Assembly (NCBI GenBank): GCA_965220305.1
Contig: OZ244817.1
Location: 806,001-870,000 of the forward strand
DNA from: G965220305 sp965220305
GTDB taxonomy: Bacteria > Chloroflexota > Dehalococcoidia > Lucifugimonadales > UBA3495
DNA length: 64,000 nt
Direction of reading: 5' to 3'
Of the stretch, positions 8,388 through 18,922 are shown piece by piece (positions within the stretch are counted from its first letter, which is position 1; each line of letters starts with the position of its first letter). The translations under genes and the position numbers were made by a program. Below the pieces are notes generated by a model, which had not been told where the DNA came from, searched no databases, and was given only the letters and a program-made list of their open reading frames with translations.

Positions 8388-9436
8388 CGACATTGGACAA
8401 GGTGGATATTCTCGAACTCAAGGCGCGGCATCCCCTGGGCGACGCGGTGGAGGCCGCCGGGGTCGCGCTGTGGGGCAAAGGCCGGGTGCGCCAGGGTGTA
8501 TGCCCTTTTCACGACGAAGCCGAAGGAAGCTTCACTGTGTACTCGGACTCGCAACGCTTCTACTGTTTCGGCTGCGGTTCCGGCGGCGACGTGCTGGACT
8601 TCGTGCGGCGGATGGAGGGCCTCACCCTGCCCGAAGCCATCCGGAGGCTGGATGACGGCTCGACGCTGGCGGTGGCGGCGCCTTCCCATCGCCCAGTTCC
8701 AACCCAACGACCCTCGGCGGCGGCGGTTCCACCCCGGGACCCGGCGCTGCTGACGGCGGCGGCGCGGTACTACGGCGGGCAACTGCGGCGCAGCCGGGTC
8801 GCCCTGCAATACCTGGCCTCCCGGGGCATCGGCCTGGACCCGGCGCGGCGGCTGGACCTGGGCTACGCCCGGGGCAACGGACTGCGGGAGCACCTGCAAG
8901 CGGCCGGTTTCACAACTCAACGGCTGCGGGGCAGCGGCCTGTTCCTGGAACGGGGCGCGGAACGGTTCGCCGGAATGGTGGTGGTTCCCGAACTCTCCGG
9001 CGGGCTGGTCCCCTGGCTGGTGGGACGGGTTATTGAAAGCAACGCCAAACCCCGCTTCCAGGCGTTGCCCGGACCCAAGCCGCTGCTGGGCCTGGCCCGC
9101 CTCGGCCCGGGGCCCTCGTGGGCGGTGCTGACCGAAGGGGTCTTCGACTGGCTGACGCTCACCCTCTGGGGCCATCCCGCCGTGGCCGCCCTGGGCACCC
9201 AGGGAATGGACCGGGTGGTGGCGGCGCTCAGGGGCTGCCCCCGCATCTTCCTGGCCTTCGACAACGACGACGCGGGCAAGACGGCGGCCCAGCAACTCAA
9301 GCAACTACTGGGCCACCGCGCCGCCGTGGTCAACCTGCCCCAGGGCGTCGGCGACGTGGGCGAGCTGGCAACGCTGCCCAACGGCAGACTTCGCTTCCCC
9401 CGCCTGCTGGCCAGGGCGGCCCACGACCTTCGCTAG
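8378..9436 (+). CDS. DNA primase-like protein (CHC2 zinc finger plus Toprim)
   Basis: The product has 352 residues. A CHC2 zinc finger is at about residues 45-70 (CPFHDEAEGSF, then FYCFGCGSGGDVLDF), and a Toprim domain at about residues 245-320 with TEGVFDWLTL supplying the acidic motif and FLAFDNDDAGKTAAQQL the D.D motif. This is the arrangement of DnaG-type primases without the helicase-binding C-terminus, as found in plasmids and phages. It should lay RNA primers for element replication. The start overlaps the upstream gene. A strong hairpin terminator follows the stop. Confidence 0.88.
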   Translation: MVVATLDKVDILELKARHPLGDAVEAAGVALWGKGRVRQGVCPFHDEAEGSFTVYSDSQRFYCFGCGSGGDVLDFVRRMEGLTLPEAIRRLDDGSTLAVAAPSHRPVPTQRPSAAAVPPRDPALLTAAARYYGGQLRRSRVALQYLASRGIGLDPARRLDLGYARGNGLREHLQAAGFTTQRLRGSGLFLERGAERFAGMVVVPELSGGLVPWLVGRVIESNAKPRFQALPGPKPLLGLARLGPGPSWAVLTEGVFDWLTLTLWGHPAVAALGTQGMDRVVAALRGCPRIFLAFDNDDAGKTAAQQLKQLLGHRAAVVNLPQGVGDVGELATLPNGRLRFPRLLARAAHDLR

Positions 9437-9466
9437 TCCGCCGCCTTCCTCAACTTCCCCTCTACC

Positions 9467-9498
9467 GGCCCGCCCTCACCGGCGGGCCTTTCCTTTTC
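9467..9498 (+). terminator. Rho-independent terminator after the primase gene
   Basis: GGCCCGCC and GGCGGGCC form an 8-bp stem with a six-base loop, followed by TTTCCTTTTCC. It lies 30 bases after the primase stop and ends the transcript there. Confidence 0.75.
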
Positions 9499-9608
9499 CC
9501 CACCAACCAACCGCAGGACGGGGCCTCCGGCCCTGCTTACGGCTTCCCACCGGGGAAGCCGCTTCAACCAACGGCACACCCAGCATCACATCGCAAAGGA
9601 GCAACGAA

Positions 9609-10463
9609 ATGGGTAACGGCAACAACCAGAACGGCAACCACAGCGCCAACAGCAACGGCCACCACCCCGACGGGACCGTCAACCTCAACGGCAACGGCGT
9701 CTCCGACATCGCCGGCCACGACCTCCTGTGGGACGGGCTGCCCCCCGCCGTGGTCAACGCCCTGGAGCAGCCCCTGGACCCGGCCCTGGTCTCCCGGCGC
9801 GAGGGCCGGGGAAACCGCCAGTACGACTACATCGAGGGCCACACCGTCATCGACCAGGCCAACCGGATTTTCGGCTACGGCGGCTGGGGCTACGAACTGG
9901 CCGGCGACGTGAGCCTGCGCCGCATCGAGAAGGTCGATGTCAGGACCGGGGAGGTCAAGGTCTCCTACGCCTACAGCGCGCCGGTGCGGGTGACCGTCGC
10001 CGGCGCGCCGCCCCGCACCGACCTGGGCTTCCACGTGGTTACCGACGACAACGCCGAGGGCCACAAGACCGCCGCCAAGGGCGCGGTCACCGACGGCCTC
10101 AAGCGGGCGCTGCGCAGCTTCGGAGACCGCTTCGGCAACGGGCTGTACGGAGACCAGCCCCCGGCCAACAGCAGGCCCAGGGCGCAGCGGGCCGAGGCTC
10201 CGGCCCGGAACAACGGCAACAGCAACTCCGGCGGCAACGCCAGCAACCGACAGGACGGCGACCACCCGCGGCAACTGCGGGAGCGGCTCATCGCCTTGGG
10301 CGCGGAACAGGGCTTCGACCAGGCCCAGGTTCGGATGGCGGTGCAAAAGCAGACGGGCAAGGAGTTGGACGACCTGCCCGCCAGGGAACTCAAGCCCCTG
10401 GTCGAAGGGGCGGCCCGCAAGGTCAACGAGGCCAGGGACGCAGGCAACGGCGACGCCGCCTAG
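9609..10463 (+). CDS. Rad52/22-family single-strand annealing protein
   Basis: The product has 284 residues. After an Asn/Gly-rich start, residues 60-180 match the Rad52/Rad22 fold: YIEGHTVIDQANRIFGYGGW, then a beta-strand region and the helix GAVTDGLKRALRSFGDRFGN. Such proteins bind single-stranded DNA and anneal complementary strands in phage and plasmid recombination. A low-complexity linker (NNGNSNSGGNASN) and a helical C-terminal domain follow. AAAGGAG precedes the ATG. The gene is near a Cas4/RecB-like nuclease and SSB, which together make a plausible nuclease-annealase recombination set. Confidence 0.88.
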   Translation: MGNGNNQNGNHSANSNGHHPDGTVNLNGNGVSDIAGHDLLWDGLPPAVVNALEQPLDPALVSRREGRGNRQYDYIEGHTVIDQANRIFGYGGWGYELAGDVSLRRIEKVDVRTGEVKVSYAYSAPVRVTVAGAPPRTDLGFHVVTDDNAEGHKTAAKGAVTDGLKRALRSFGDRFGNGLYGDQPPANSRPRAQRAEAPARNNGNSNSGGNASNRQDGDHPRQLRERLIALGAEQGFDQAQVRMAVQKQTGKELDDLPARELKPLVEGAARKVNEARDAGNGDAA

Positions 10464-10590
10464 CTAACGGGCTGCGGGCATCCAACAGCGGCGGGGCCGG
10501 TCCTTCGGGGCTGTCCCCGCTCCCGTATCCGGCACAGGACGGGCTTCCCTCTACCGGACACGACGCCGATCCAATAAGGAGGACAGGGAC

Positions 10591-10911
10591 ATGAAGGCAA
10601 CTATCATGCACACCCCCTGGGGCTGGTCCCAGGACATGGAGGAACTGGCCGAAGGGGTCTGGCGGGTATCCACCGCCGGACACGGCGGCCTGAAGCTGAG
10701 CCGGGAGCGGTGGGAGGAACTTCCCGACCTGGTAAGGGACTCGTTCCTCACTCCGACGTTTGCGGAAGAAGACTGCGAGGAACCCATCGCCAGGACGCTG
10801 CTGGGCTTGGGCGACGCCAGGGAGCGGGATTTTGCCCTGAAGGTGGCGGCCTGCTTCCAACGGTACGCTCCCACGCTGCCCTACCTGCAAGAAAAGGGAG
10901 GCGCGCGATAA
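10591..10911 (+). CDS. Small conserved-looking protein (DUF7007-like)
   Basis: The product has 106 residues. The start TPWGWSQDMEELAEGVWRVS followed by TAGHGGLKLS resembles small proteins carried by plasmids and integrative elements (TPWG...V.W.STP.HGG pattern, DUF7007). The rest contains EEDCEEPIARTLLG and is helical. AAGGAGG lies about ten bases upstream. The function of this family is not known to me. The 127 bases before it contain only short GC-rich palindromic sequence. Confidence 0.65.
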   Translation: MKATIMHTPWGWSQDMEELAEGVWRVSTAGHGGLKLSRERWEELPDLVRDSFLTPTFAEEDCEEPIARTLLGLGDARERDFALKVAACFQRYAPTLPYLQEKGGAR

Positions 10912-10964
10912 GGAGGTGGAAAGGCCGGCAATACCCATAGCCGCCGACTGAGCGGAATCACTGA

Positions 10965-11034
10965 CCCCGTATCAAGTACGGGGCAGGCTCTGAACCGGAC
11001 ACACGGGGCCGCCCCTGACGACAAGGGCGGCCCC
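10965..11034 (+). terminator. Two GC hairpins, one a repeated CGTATC/GTACGG element
   Basis: CCCCGTA and TACGGGG pair around TCAAG at 10965-10983. GGGGCCGCCC and GGGCGGCCCC pair around a ten-base loop at 11005-11034. Neither is followed by a long T-run, so they may be terminators or RNA-stability hairpins. The first is part of a motif (CGTATC, A or C, AGTACGGGGCAGGCTCTG) found again inside the coding gene near 16660. Confidence 0.45.
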
Positions 11035-11077
11035 GCTCTCATTTACCGGACACACACATGACGGAGGAAGGACAACC

Positions 11078-12136
11078 ATGACCACCACGATTGACACTAT
11101 GGAATCCATCTACTCACGGCCCAACGCCCGCTTCGGCGATGACGGGACGCTGGAGGTCCGGGCCTCGGCGGTGGGCCACTGCCGCCGCGCCCTCTGGTAC
11201 ACGGCCAACGAGTACCCGGTCACCAACGCGCCCGCTGAGGAGTCCTTCACCGTCCTGGAGGCGGGCAACGCCCTGGAGCCGGTGGTGCTGCGGGCCATGC
11301 GCCGCGCCGGTTGGGACATCACTCCCGCCGACCGGGACAACCCTGAAATGATGTCCCTGCGCCTCGGCCCCACGCTGGTGGTGACCGGCCACGTGGACGC
11401 CACCGGCGTCGTTCCCATCTTCGGCGAGCGGCCCAGCGTCATCGAGGTCAAGACCCGGGGGCCGGAGGCGTTCAAGCGGTGGCGGACTTTGGGGGCGGAG
11501 CGCAGCCACCCGGAGTCGGTGGCCCAGGCCGCCTTCTACTCCTACGGCGCCTTCGAGGAGGCGCGGGACGTGGTGATCGCCACCATGGACACCGGCTCAA
11601 GGCAGTGGGACTACGAGGTGATTCCGGCGGAGCGGGTAGCGCAAGCCTTCCACCGGGCTGGCGAGCGGCTGGGGAAATTAGGCGCCCACCACCTGCTGCA
11701 CGGGCGGGACTCGCAGGTTCTGCCGGAGCGGGACTTCACCGCCGGCGACTGGCAGTGCAAACGCTGCCCCTTCCTCAACACCTGCCTGCCGGGCATGGCG
11801 GTGGTGCAGCCGGAACCCGAGGACGAACCCGAAGACGCCGAGCTGGTGAGCGACGAAGAGGCGCAGGCCGCCCTCCGTGAGTACGAGGAGATTCAGGACA
11901 CCATCCGTGAGTTCGAGGACGAGAAGCAGTGGGTGGTGGACAGGCTGCGCGCCTGGCTGGACCAACGGGGTGAGAAGAAGGCCAAGCTGGAAGGACGGGA
12001 GAAGACCCGCACCGTGGGGATGGTCAAGTCCACCCGGTACAACGTCAACCACAAGAAGCTGAATGCCCTGCTGGACCCGGAGACCCGGGCGGGCATCGTC
12101 ACCGAGAAGGTCTCCGAGTACCTGCGGGTCAACTAG
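11078..12136 (+). CDS. PD-(D/E)XK nuclease, Cas4/RecB-like, with iron-sulfur cysteines
   Basis: The product has 352 residues. Motifs of the RecB/Cas4 nuclease fold are visible: a first cysteine in GHCRRALWYTA near residue 35, GHVDATG near residue 107, VIEVKTRG near residue 128 (the core E.K), the QAAFYSYGA helix near residue 155, and a C-terminal cysteine set CKRCPFLNTC near residues 228-237. The cysteines probably hold a 4Fe-4S cluster. A long charged helical tail follows. It should resect DNA 5' or 3' ends. Its place between the Rad52-like protein and SSB suggests a recombination or repair module of the element. It is not a CRISPR Cas4 by context. Confidence 0.85.
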   Translation: MTTTIDTMESIYSRPNARFGDDGTLEVRASAVGHCRRALWYTANEYPVTNAPAEESFTVLEAGNALEPVVLRAMRRAGWDITPADRDNPEMMSLRLGPTLVVTGHVDATGVVPIFGERPSVIEVKTRGPEAFKRWRTLGAERSHPESVAQAAFYSYGAFEEARDVVIATMDTGSRQWDYEVIPAERVAQAFHRAGERLGKLGAHHLLHGRDSQVLPERDFTAGDWQCKRCPFLNTCLPGMAVVQPEPEDEPEDAELVSDEEAQAALREYEEIQDTIREFEDEKQWVVDRLRAWLDQRGEKKAKLEGREKTRTVGMVKSTRYNVNHKKLNALLDPETRAGIVTEKVSEYLRVN

Positions 12137-12242
12137 GCAAGCCCTGACGCTCCCCAGCGGAGCGCGGACGGGACCGTTTCAGGTAAGAGGAAGCGGCCCC
12201 GCCTTCGGCAACCCAACACTACAACCTAACGGAGGAACCAAC

Positions 12243-12617
12243 ATGGCGAAGAGCATCAACAAGGTGGAACTCCTGGGCCGCGTGGGAACGGACCCGGAAA
12301 TGAAGTACACGGCGTCCGGCATCGCCGTCACCCAGCTCCGCCTGGCCACCGACCGGGCGCGCCGGGGCGGCGAGTCCGAGACCGACTGGCACTCGGTAGT
12401 CTGCTGGGACAAGCTCGCCGAGGCGGTGGCGCAGTACGTGGAGAAGGGGCAGCGCATCTACATCGCGGGCCGCCTGGCGCAGAACACCTGGGAGGCGGAC
12501 GACGGACAGCGCCGCTACCGCACCGAGATTCACGCCCAGGACGTGGTGTTCCTGGACTCCGCCCGCAACGGCAATGGCGACGCCCCGGCCACAGGCGGCG
12601 ACGATCTGCCCTTCTAG
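12243..12617 (+). CDS. ssb: Single-stranded DNA-binding protein
   Basis: The product has 124 residues and is a standard bacterial SSB: OB-fold start NKVELLGRVGTDPEMKYTAS, then TDWHSVVCWDKLAEAVAQYV and GQRIYIAGRLAQNTWE, and the acidic tail ending GGDDLPF that recruits partner proteins. The ATG at 12243 is preceded by ACGGAGG. It protects single strands in element replication and recombination. A second SSB gene is in the 49-kb module. A GC hairpin follows the stop. Confidence 0.93.
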   Translation: MAKSINKVELLGRVGTDPEMKYTASGIAVTQLRLATDRARRGGESETDWHSVVCWDKLAEAVAQYVEKGQRIYIAGRLAQNTWEADDGQRRYRTEIHAQDVVFLDSARNGNGDAPATGGDDLPF

Positions 12618-12657
12618 CCTCAACCTTCCGCAGACGCCTCAACGCAGGCGCAACCAC

Positions 12658-12688
12658 GGGGCTGCCCCTTTCAGACGGGGGCGGCCCC
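12658..12688 (+). terminator. GC hairpin after ssb
   Basis: GGGGCTGCCCC pairs with GGGGCGGCCCC (one G-U pair and a one-base bulge) around an eight-base loop. No T-run follows, so it is a probable, not proven, terminator. Confidence 0.5.
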
Positions 12689-12729
12689 GCTTCCGTTTCC
12701 AACCCTTCCATTTAACAAGGAGGCCAAGT

Positions 12730-13265
12730 ATGCCCCGCAAGAAGCAGACCACTGCTACCGACACCCCCGCCGTCACCCTGGAAGGCCACGCCGTGCTGGA
12801 GGCCCTGCGCTGCAACCTGGACCTGCTGGGGGAACTGGCGGCCCGCTACGAAGTGGCCTACCAGCCGGAGCGCCCCGCCGAGATGCCCACCATCAACTGC
12901 CCCCAGGACGTTTACAACCTGTTGGGGCCGGAGATGCAGGGCCTGGCCCAAGAGCAGCTGCGGGTATTGCTCTTAAACACCCGCAACCAGGTGATGGGCC
13001 AGCGCATCGTCTACCAGGGAAAGTGAACAGCTCGATAGTCCGTCCCGCCGAGGTCTTCCGGGCGGCCATCATCGACTCGGCCCCCAGCATCATCGTCAGC
13101 CACAACCACCCCTCCGGCGACCCGACGCCCAGCCCGGAGGACGTGAGCATCACCCGCGACCTGGTGGCAGGGGGCAAGCTGCTGGGCATCGAGGTGCTGG
13201 ACCACATCGTCATCGCCGGCAGCAAGTACGTCAGCCTCAAGGAAAAGGGGCTGATGGACAGATAG
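12730..13265 (+). pseudogene. RadC-like JAB-domain gene split by a one-base deletion
   Basis: The first frame (12730-13026) encodes 98 residues including LEALRCNLDLLGELAARYEV and NLLGPEMQGLAQEQLRVLLL, ending YQGK. The second frame (about 13023-13265) continues with VNSSIVRPAEVFRAAIIDSA, the metal motif SHNHPSGDPTPSPED and a normal C-terminus. The intact paralogue at 59813 reads YQGNANSSMVRP at this point, so one base is missing near 13021. RadC-like JAB proteins are common on plasmids and integrative elements; their role is unsettled. AAGGAGG precedes the ATG. Either the gene is dead or the base is an assembly error. Confidence 0.8.
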
Positions 13266-13362
13266 CCCGCTCCCACGACCGGAGAACCCAAACCCTTCGG
13301 CCCTCACGCGGGGAGCGCGTCCCCGCGCCGCGCCCTCAACTCACGACGAAAGGAGACTACCC

Positions 13363-13597
13363 ATGCTGGCAACCCAAGCCACCATCAACCCCGACGACCT
13401 CTACACCGTCTCGGCGGGCGGCTACTCGGCCACCGCCGACGCCTTCGCGCGGGACCCGGACACCGACGGCCTCTGGTTCCTCTCCATGGTGGGACCCCAG
13501 ACGGCGCTGAAGGCGATCTGGGCCTCCCTGCTCAAGCAGCCCCCGGACCCGGCCTACCTCATCCAGGGCGCCGAGGGGATGGCCCTCTCCGGCGGCT
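13363..13597 (+). CDS. Unknown element gene, exon 1 (interrupted by group II intron)
   Basis: This exon encodes 78 residues plus the first base of a tyrosine codon. It begins after AAAGGAG with MLATQATINPDDLYTVSAGG and ends at GGCGGCT, where the intron begins with GTGCG. Joined to 16027-16442 the frame is open and gives a 216-residue protein reading MALSGGYRRFVVPPQTV across the junction. Without splicing, the frame stops 24 bases into the intron. The protein family is not recognised. Its neighbours are recombination and methylation genes of the mobile element. Confidence 0.75.
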
Positions 13598-16026
<2,429 letters not shown>

Positions 16027-16442
16027 ACCGCCGCTTCGTGGTCCCGCCCCAGACCGTCGGCACCTGGACCACGAAGATCGCCCGCCTGCCGGTCTCCGGC
16101 GGCTGGCACGCCCTGGTCTACACCAGGATGGCCGAGTTCGCCTTCGAGCGGGACTCCTTCCTGCTGCTGGCGCCCAGCGAGGAAGAGGCCCCGGCGCTCT
16201 ATCACCGCTTCCTGGACAAGCGCAGCCCCCTGCCCCTGCACCACTCCTGGGCCAGGTGGCTCTGGCGGCGGGGCCTGCGGGACGGGACCATCACCCCCCT
16301 GCAATCGGTGGGCGTAACCGCCTATTGGTGCGCCCCCGACGCCGAACAGCTGCGGGACGACCTGTCCGACGCGGTAGCCCTGGGAACCCTGCCCCTGGCG
16401 GAACTCAGCGTCGGCGACAAGGTGGTGGCGAGCAATGGATAG
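16027..16442 (+). CDS. Unknown element gene, exon 2
   Basis: This exon continues the gene begun at 13363 after removal of group II intron 1. It encodes RRFVVPPQTVGTWTTKIARL and about 138 further residues, with a hydrophobic/aromatic middle (LHHSWARWLWRRGLRDG) and a C-terminal helix. A GTG at 16038 could give a separate short product but lacks a ribosome site. Its stop overlaps the next start by eight bases, so the downstream zinc-binding protein is coupled to it. No family is recognised. Confidence 0.75.
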
Positions 16443-16848
16443 GACGCTGAACCCGGTGAAGCGGGGCAGCAAGCGCCGCCAGGCCCGCAACTCGAAAGCC
16501 TGGCAGCTCTACTCCCCGGACGGCGACACCTGCCGCTTCTGCCCTCACCCCGCCGCCGACCACCTGACCTCCTCTGCCCAGCCCCATTACTACCGGCCCG
16601 CCACGGAAGCCGAGCGGCGGGACGCCTTTGAGAAGCTCTACCGCCACGACGCCGTATCCAGTACGGGGCAGGCTCTGCCCGACGGCGACTCGGTGCTGGT
16701 CAAGCGCGTCACCGTCGCCAACCGCGCCGAGCTGCTCACCGCCTTCTGCCAGACCTGCGCCGCCGAAAAGGACACCAGCCAGGTCCTGTGCTACCAGCGG
16801 ACGCTGGCCAAGGGCGAGGTGGTGGGCCTGAAGACCTGCGGCCAATAG
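16435..16848 (+). CDS. Putative zinc-binding protein with CxxC pairs
   Basis: The product has 137 residues. A basic start is followed by CRFCPHPAADH and later CQTCAAEKD and CYQRTLA, which look like zinc ligands. The middle contains a stretch (AVSSTGQALPDG) encoded by a copy of the CGTATC..AGTACGGGGCAGG repeat that is intergenic at 10965, so the repeat appears to have been inserted in frame. It overlaps the preceding gene by eight bases. Function is not recognised. Confidence 0.65.
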   Translation: MDRTLNPVKRGSKRRQARNSKAWQLYSPDGDTCRFCPHPAADHLTSSAQPHYYRPATEAERRDAFEKLYRHDAVSSTGQALPDGDSVLVKRVTVANRAELLTAFCQTCAAEKDTSQVLCYQRTLAKGEVVGLKTCGQ

Positions 16849-16884
16849 ACCACAGCCGCAACGACAACCGAAAGGAGAAGAACC

Positions 16885-16915
16885 ATGAGACTCGCTGCCC
16901 AAGCCAAAGGCGGCT
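16885..16915 (+). CDS. DNA methyltransferase-like gene, exon 1 (31 bases)
   Basis: AAAGGAG stands six bases before the ATG. The exon encodes MRLAAQAKGG and the first base of a tyrosine codon, then group II intron 2 begins with GTGCG. Joined to 20737 it reads AQAKGGYYPTPLRVVDLLAQ without a break. The KGGYYPTP start is typical of the DUF6094-like methyltransferase-fold proteins of integrative elements, which supports the splice. Confidence 0.8.
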
Positions 16916-17180
16916 GTGCGCCAAGAAGCGCATAGGTTGAGAGTTCCAGACTTGGAATCCGGCCAGGAGTGGGCCGGTGGCTACGGAAGCAGGCACGGGG
17001 ACCAGAGGCGGAACCGTGTTTGAAGCCTTCCTGACAACGGGGCGGCAGCAACTCTACCAAGCTGTGCGCCCCTAGCCAGAGTTCCGCTACGGTTACGAAA
17101 GAAACTGCTGTTTGAAGCGTCGAATCGCTGACTGCCCGTCCACGGTAGGGCGAGGGCAGAGTCATCGGATACCCGTCTAA

Positions 17181-18609
17181 TACTACAGTTGCAGATATGT
17201 GGTGAGGAGTTTCAGGCGGCGTCGGTAATGACAGCGCCGGGCCGTTGCTTGGTGCCGCCGTCTCCACTGAGACCACCGCAGCACTGATTCGTCCGTAGGG
17301 TGGTGTCTCCATATCAGCCGGTAGAGTAACCGCCGGACCTCGGGCACCGTCAGCGGTATCAGCCTTTCCTCCAAACTGGGGCAGCCCCCTTTTCTCCCAG
17401 ACGTCCCGGCGACGATGCCTGGCGCCGTACCACCGCCAGGTAGGCGTGGGCCAGCATCGCCAGGGTGATGTGCCGGTACCAGCCGTCCCACCGGCGCACC
17501 TCGTATTGGTCCAGTCCCACCTGTCCCTTGGCCTCCTCAAAGCATTCCTCAATGGCCCACCGGGTTCCGGCCACCCGCACCAGTTCCTCCAGGGCTGTTC
17601 CCGTCGGGCCGTAGCACACGTAGTAGGCCAGTTCCTCGGGCTTGGCCACGCTGCGCCGGGCCAGCAGCCAGTACCCCTTGCCAGGTTCTCTCAGGGGCCG
17701 AATATCCACCAAGGCCCAGTCGTAGACCCGAGGACCCTTGACCCCATCACCGGCGCTCAGCCGGACCCAGCCCGACTCTTCAACCCCAGACGCCAGCCGG
17801 TCAGCCCGCACTTGGCGCGGACCCTGGTCCGTCCCAGCCCACAACTTCTCATTGCTCTTGATGGCCAGCACGTGAGGAACGTCCCGCCGCTCCAGCCACA
17901 GCCGCAGGTTGCGGTCATTGCCGTAGACCTCGTCCCCGGTGGCCCAGCCGAAGGGGACTCCCGACTCCACCGCCCGTTCCAGCATCCGCCGGGCCAGTTG
18001 CGGCTTGGTGCGAAACGCCACTTGCTCCGGCACGCCAGCCTCCTCCCGGCGTTCCTGGTCATCGGCCCACACCTGAGGCAGGTAAAGCTCCCGGTCCAGC
18101 AGGGTCCTCCCCTTGGCAGTAGCGTAGGTCAAGAATACCCCAATCTGGCAGTTCTCGATCCGTCCCGCCGTGCCGCTGTACTGACGCTGCACCCCCACAG
18201 ACTTGTTGCCCTTCTTCAGAAACCCAGTCTCGTCCACCACCAACACCCCGTTGGCGTCGCCCAGGTGCTCCACCACGTAGTCCCTGAGATCATCGCGAAC
18301 CAGGTCCGCGTCCCAAATGTAGGTTGACAGCAGATGCTGCACCCCATAGGGTGTGGCGTCCCCGGCCTGCTCCGCCAGTTGCCAGCCGTTCTTGCGCTCC
18401 ACCGGACTGAGCAGCCCTTTCAGATAGTCCAGCGATCGTCGACGTGGTTCGGGACGCCGGAACCGCCCCGCAATGCACTCGTGTACCCGGTCGATACCCT
18501 CAGCCCACCGGGCGACCTCTGCCACCCCATCCCCATGCACTGCCACAGCCTCACCTCACCACCCGTTGATTGCCCCAATCCTAGTCGTTTTCAATCTGCA
18601 ACTGTAGTA
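17181..18609. mobile_element. IS701-family insertion sequence, complete
   Basis: The ends TACTACAGTTGCAGAT (17181-17196) and ATCTGCAACTGTAGTA (18594-18609) are perfect 16-bp inverted repeats. They are flanked by the direct duplication CTAA (17177-17180 and 18610-18613), a 4-base duplication beginning CTA as known for IS701 elements. It contains one intact transposase gene on the minus strand. It is inserted in the 5' part of group II intron 2, where it does not touch an exon. Intact ends and gene suggest recent insertion. Confidence 0.93.
17359..18546 (-). CDS. IS701-family DDE transposase
   Basis: The product has 395 residues, normal for the family. The catalytic triad is visible as D in VLVVDETGFLKKGNKSVG, D in WATGDEVYGND, and E in RWAIEECFEEAKGQVGLDQY. 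QRQYSGTAGRIENCQIGVFL is a typical IS701 signature. The start at 18546 lies just inside the right inverted repeat. It cuts and pastes the surrounding element. Confidence 0.93.
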   Translation of the reverse strand: MAVHGDGVAEVARWAEGIDRVHECIAGRFRRPEPRRRSLDYLKGLLSPVERKNGWQLAEQAGDATPYGVQHLLSTYIWDADLVRDDLRDYVVEHLGDANGVLVVDETGFLKKGNKSVGVQRQYSGTAGRIENCQIGVFLTYATAKGRTLLDRELYLPQVWADDQERREEAGVPEQVAFRTKPQLARRMLERAVESGVPFGWATGDEVYGNDRNLRLWLERRDVPHVLAIKSNEKLWAGTDQGPRQVRADRLASGVEESGWVRLSAGDGVKGPRVYDWALVDIRPLREPGKGYWLLARRSVAKPEELAYYVCYGPTGTALEELVRVAGTRWAIEECFEEAKGQVGLDQYEVRRWDGWYRHITLAMLAHAYLAVVRRQASSPGRLGEKGAAPVWRKG

Positions 18610-18922
18610 CTAACCACTGCGGGGAAAGTCCATTAGGAACAGGGACGCCGCACTCCGTAAACCGGCCGTCTCCCGATGACGAGCGCGGCAGGGAGCCGTG
18701 CCAGGCGTAAAGGCAGAACCTAAGGCGGAATGCAGACGCAACCTACGTGAACTTGGGAACCACGTCCGGCTCTCCGGCAACGGAGTAGGCCAGCCTGCGG
18801 CCAATGCCGAACGTGGGACAGAGCCTTCGTAGTAGTCCGAGGCCGGGAAAGCCGGCCACACGGCGAAGGAAGGCAGTTAGACGAATGCAGAACACAAGCA
18901 AACTACGCCGGAGAAGGGATGT

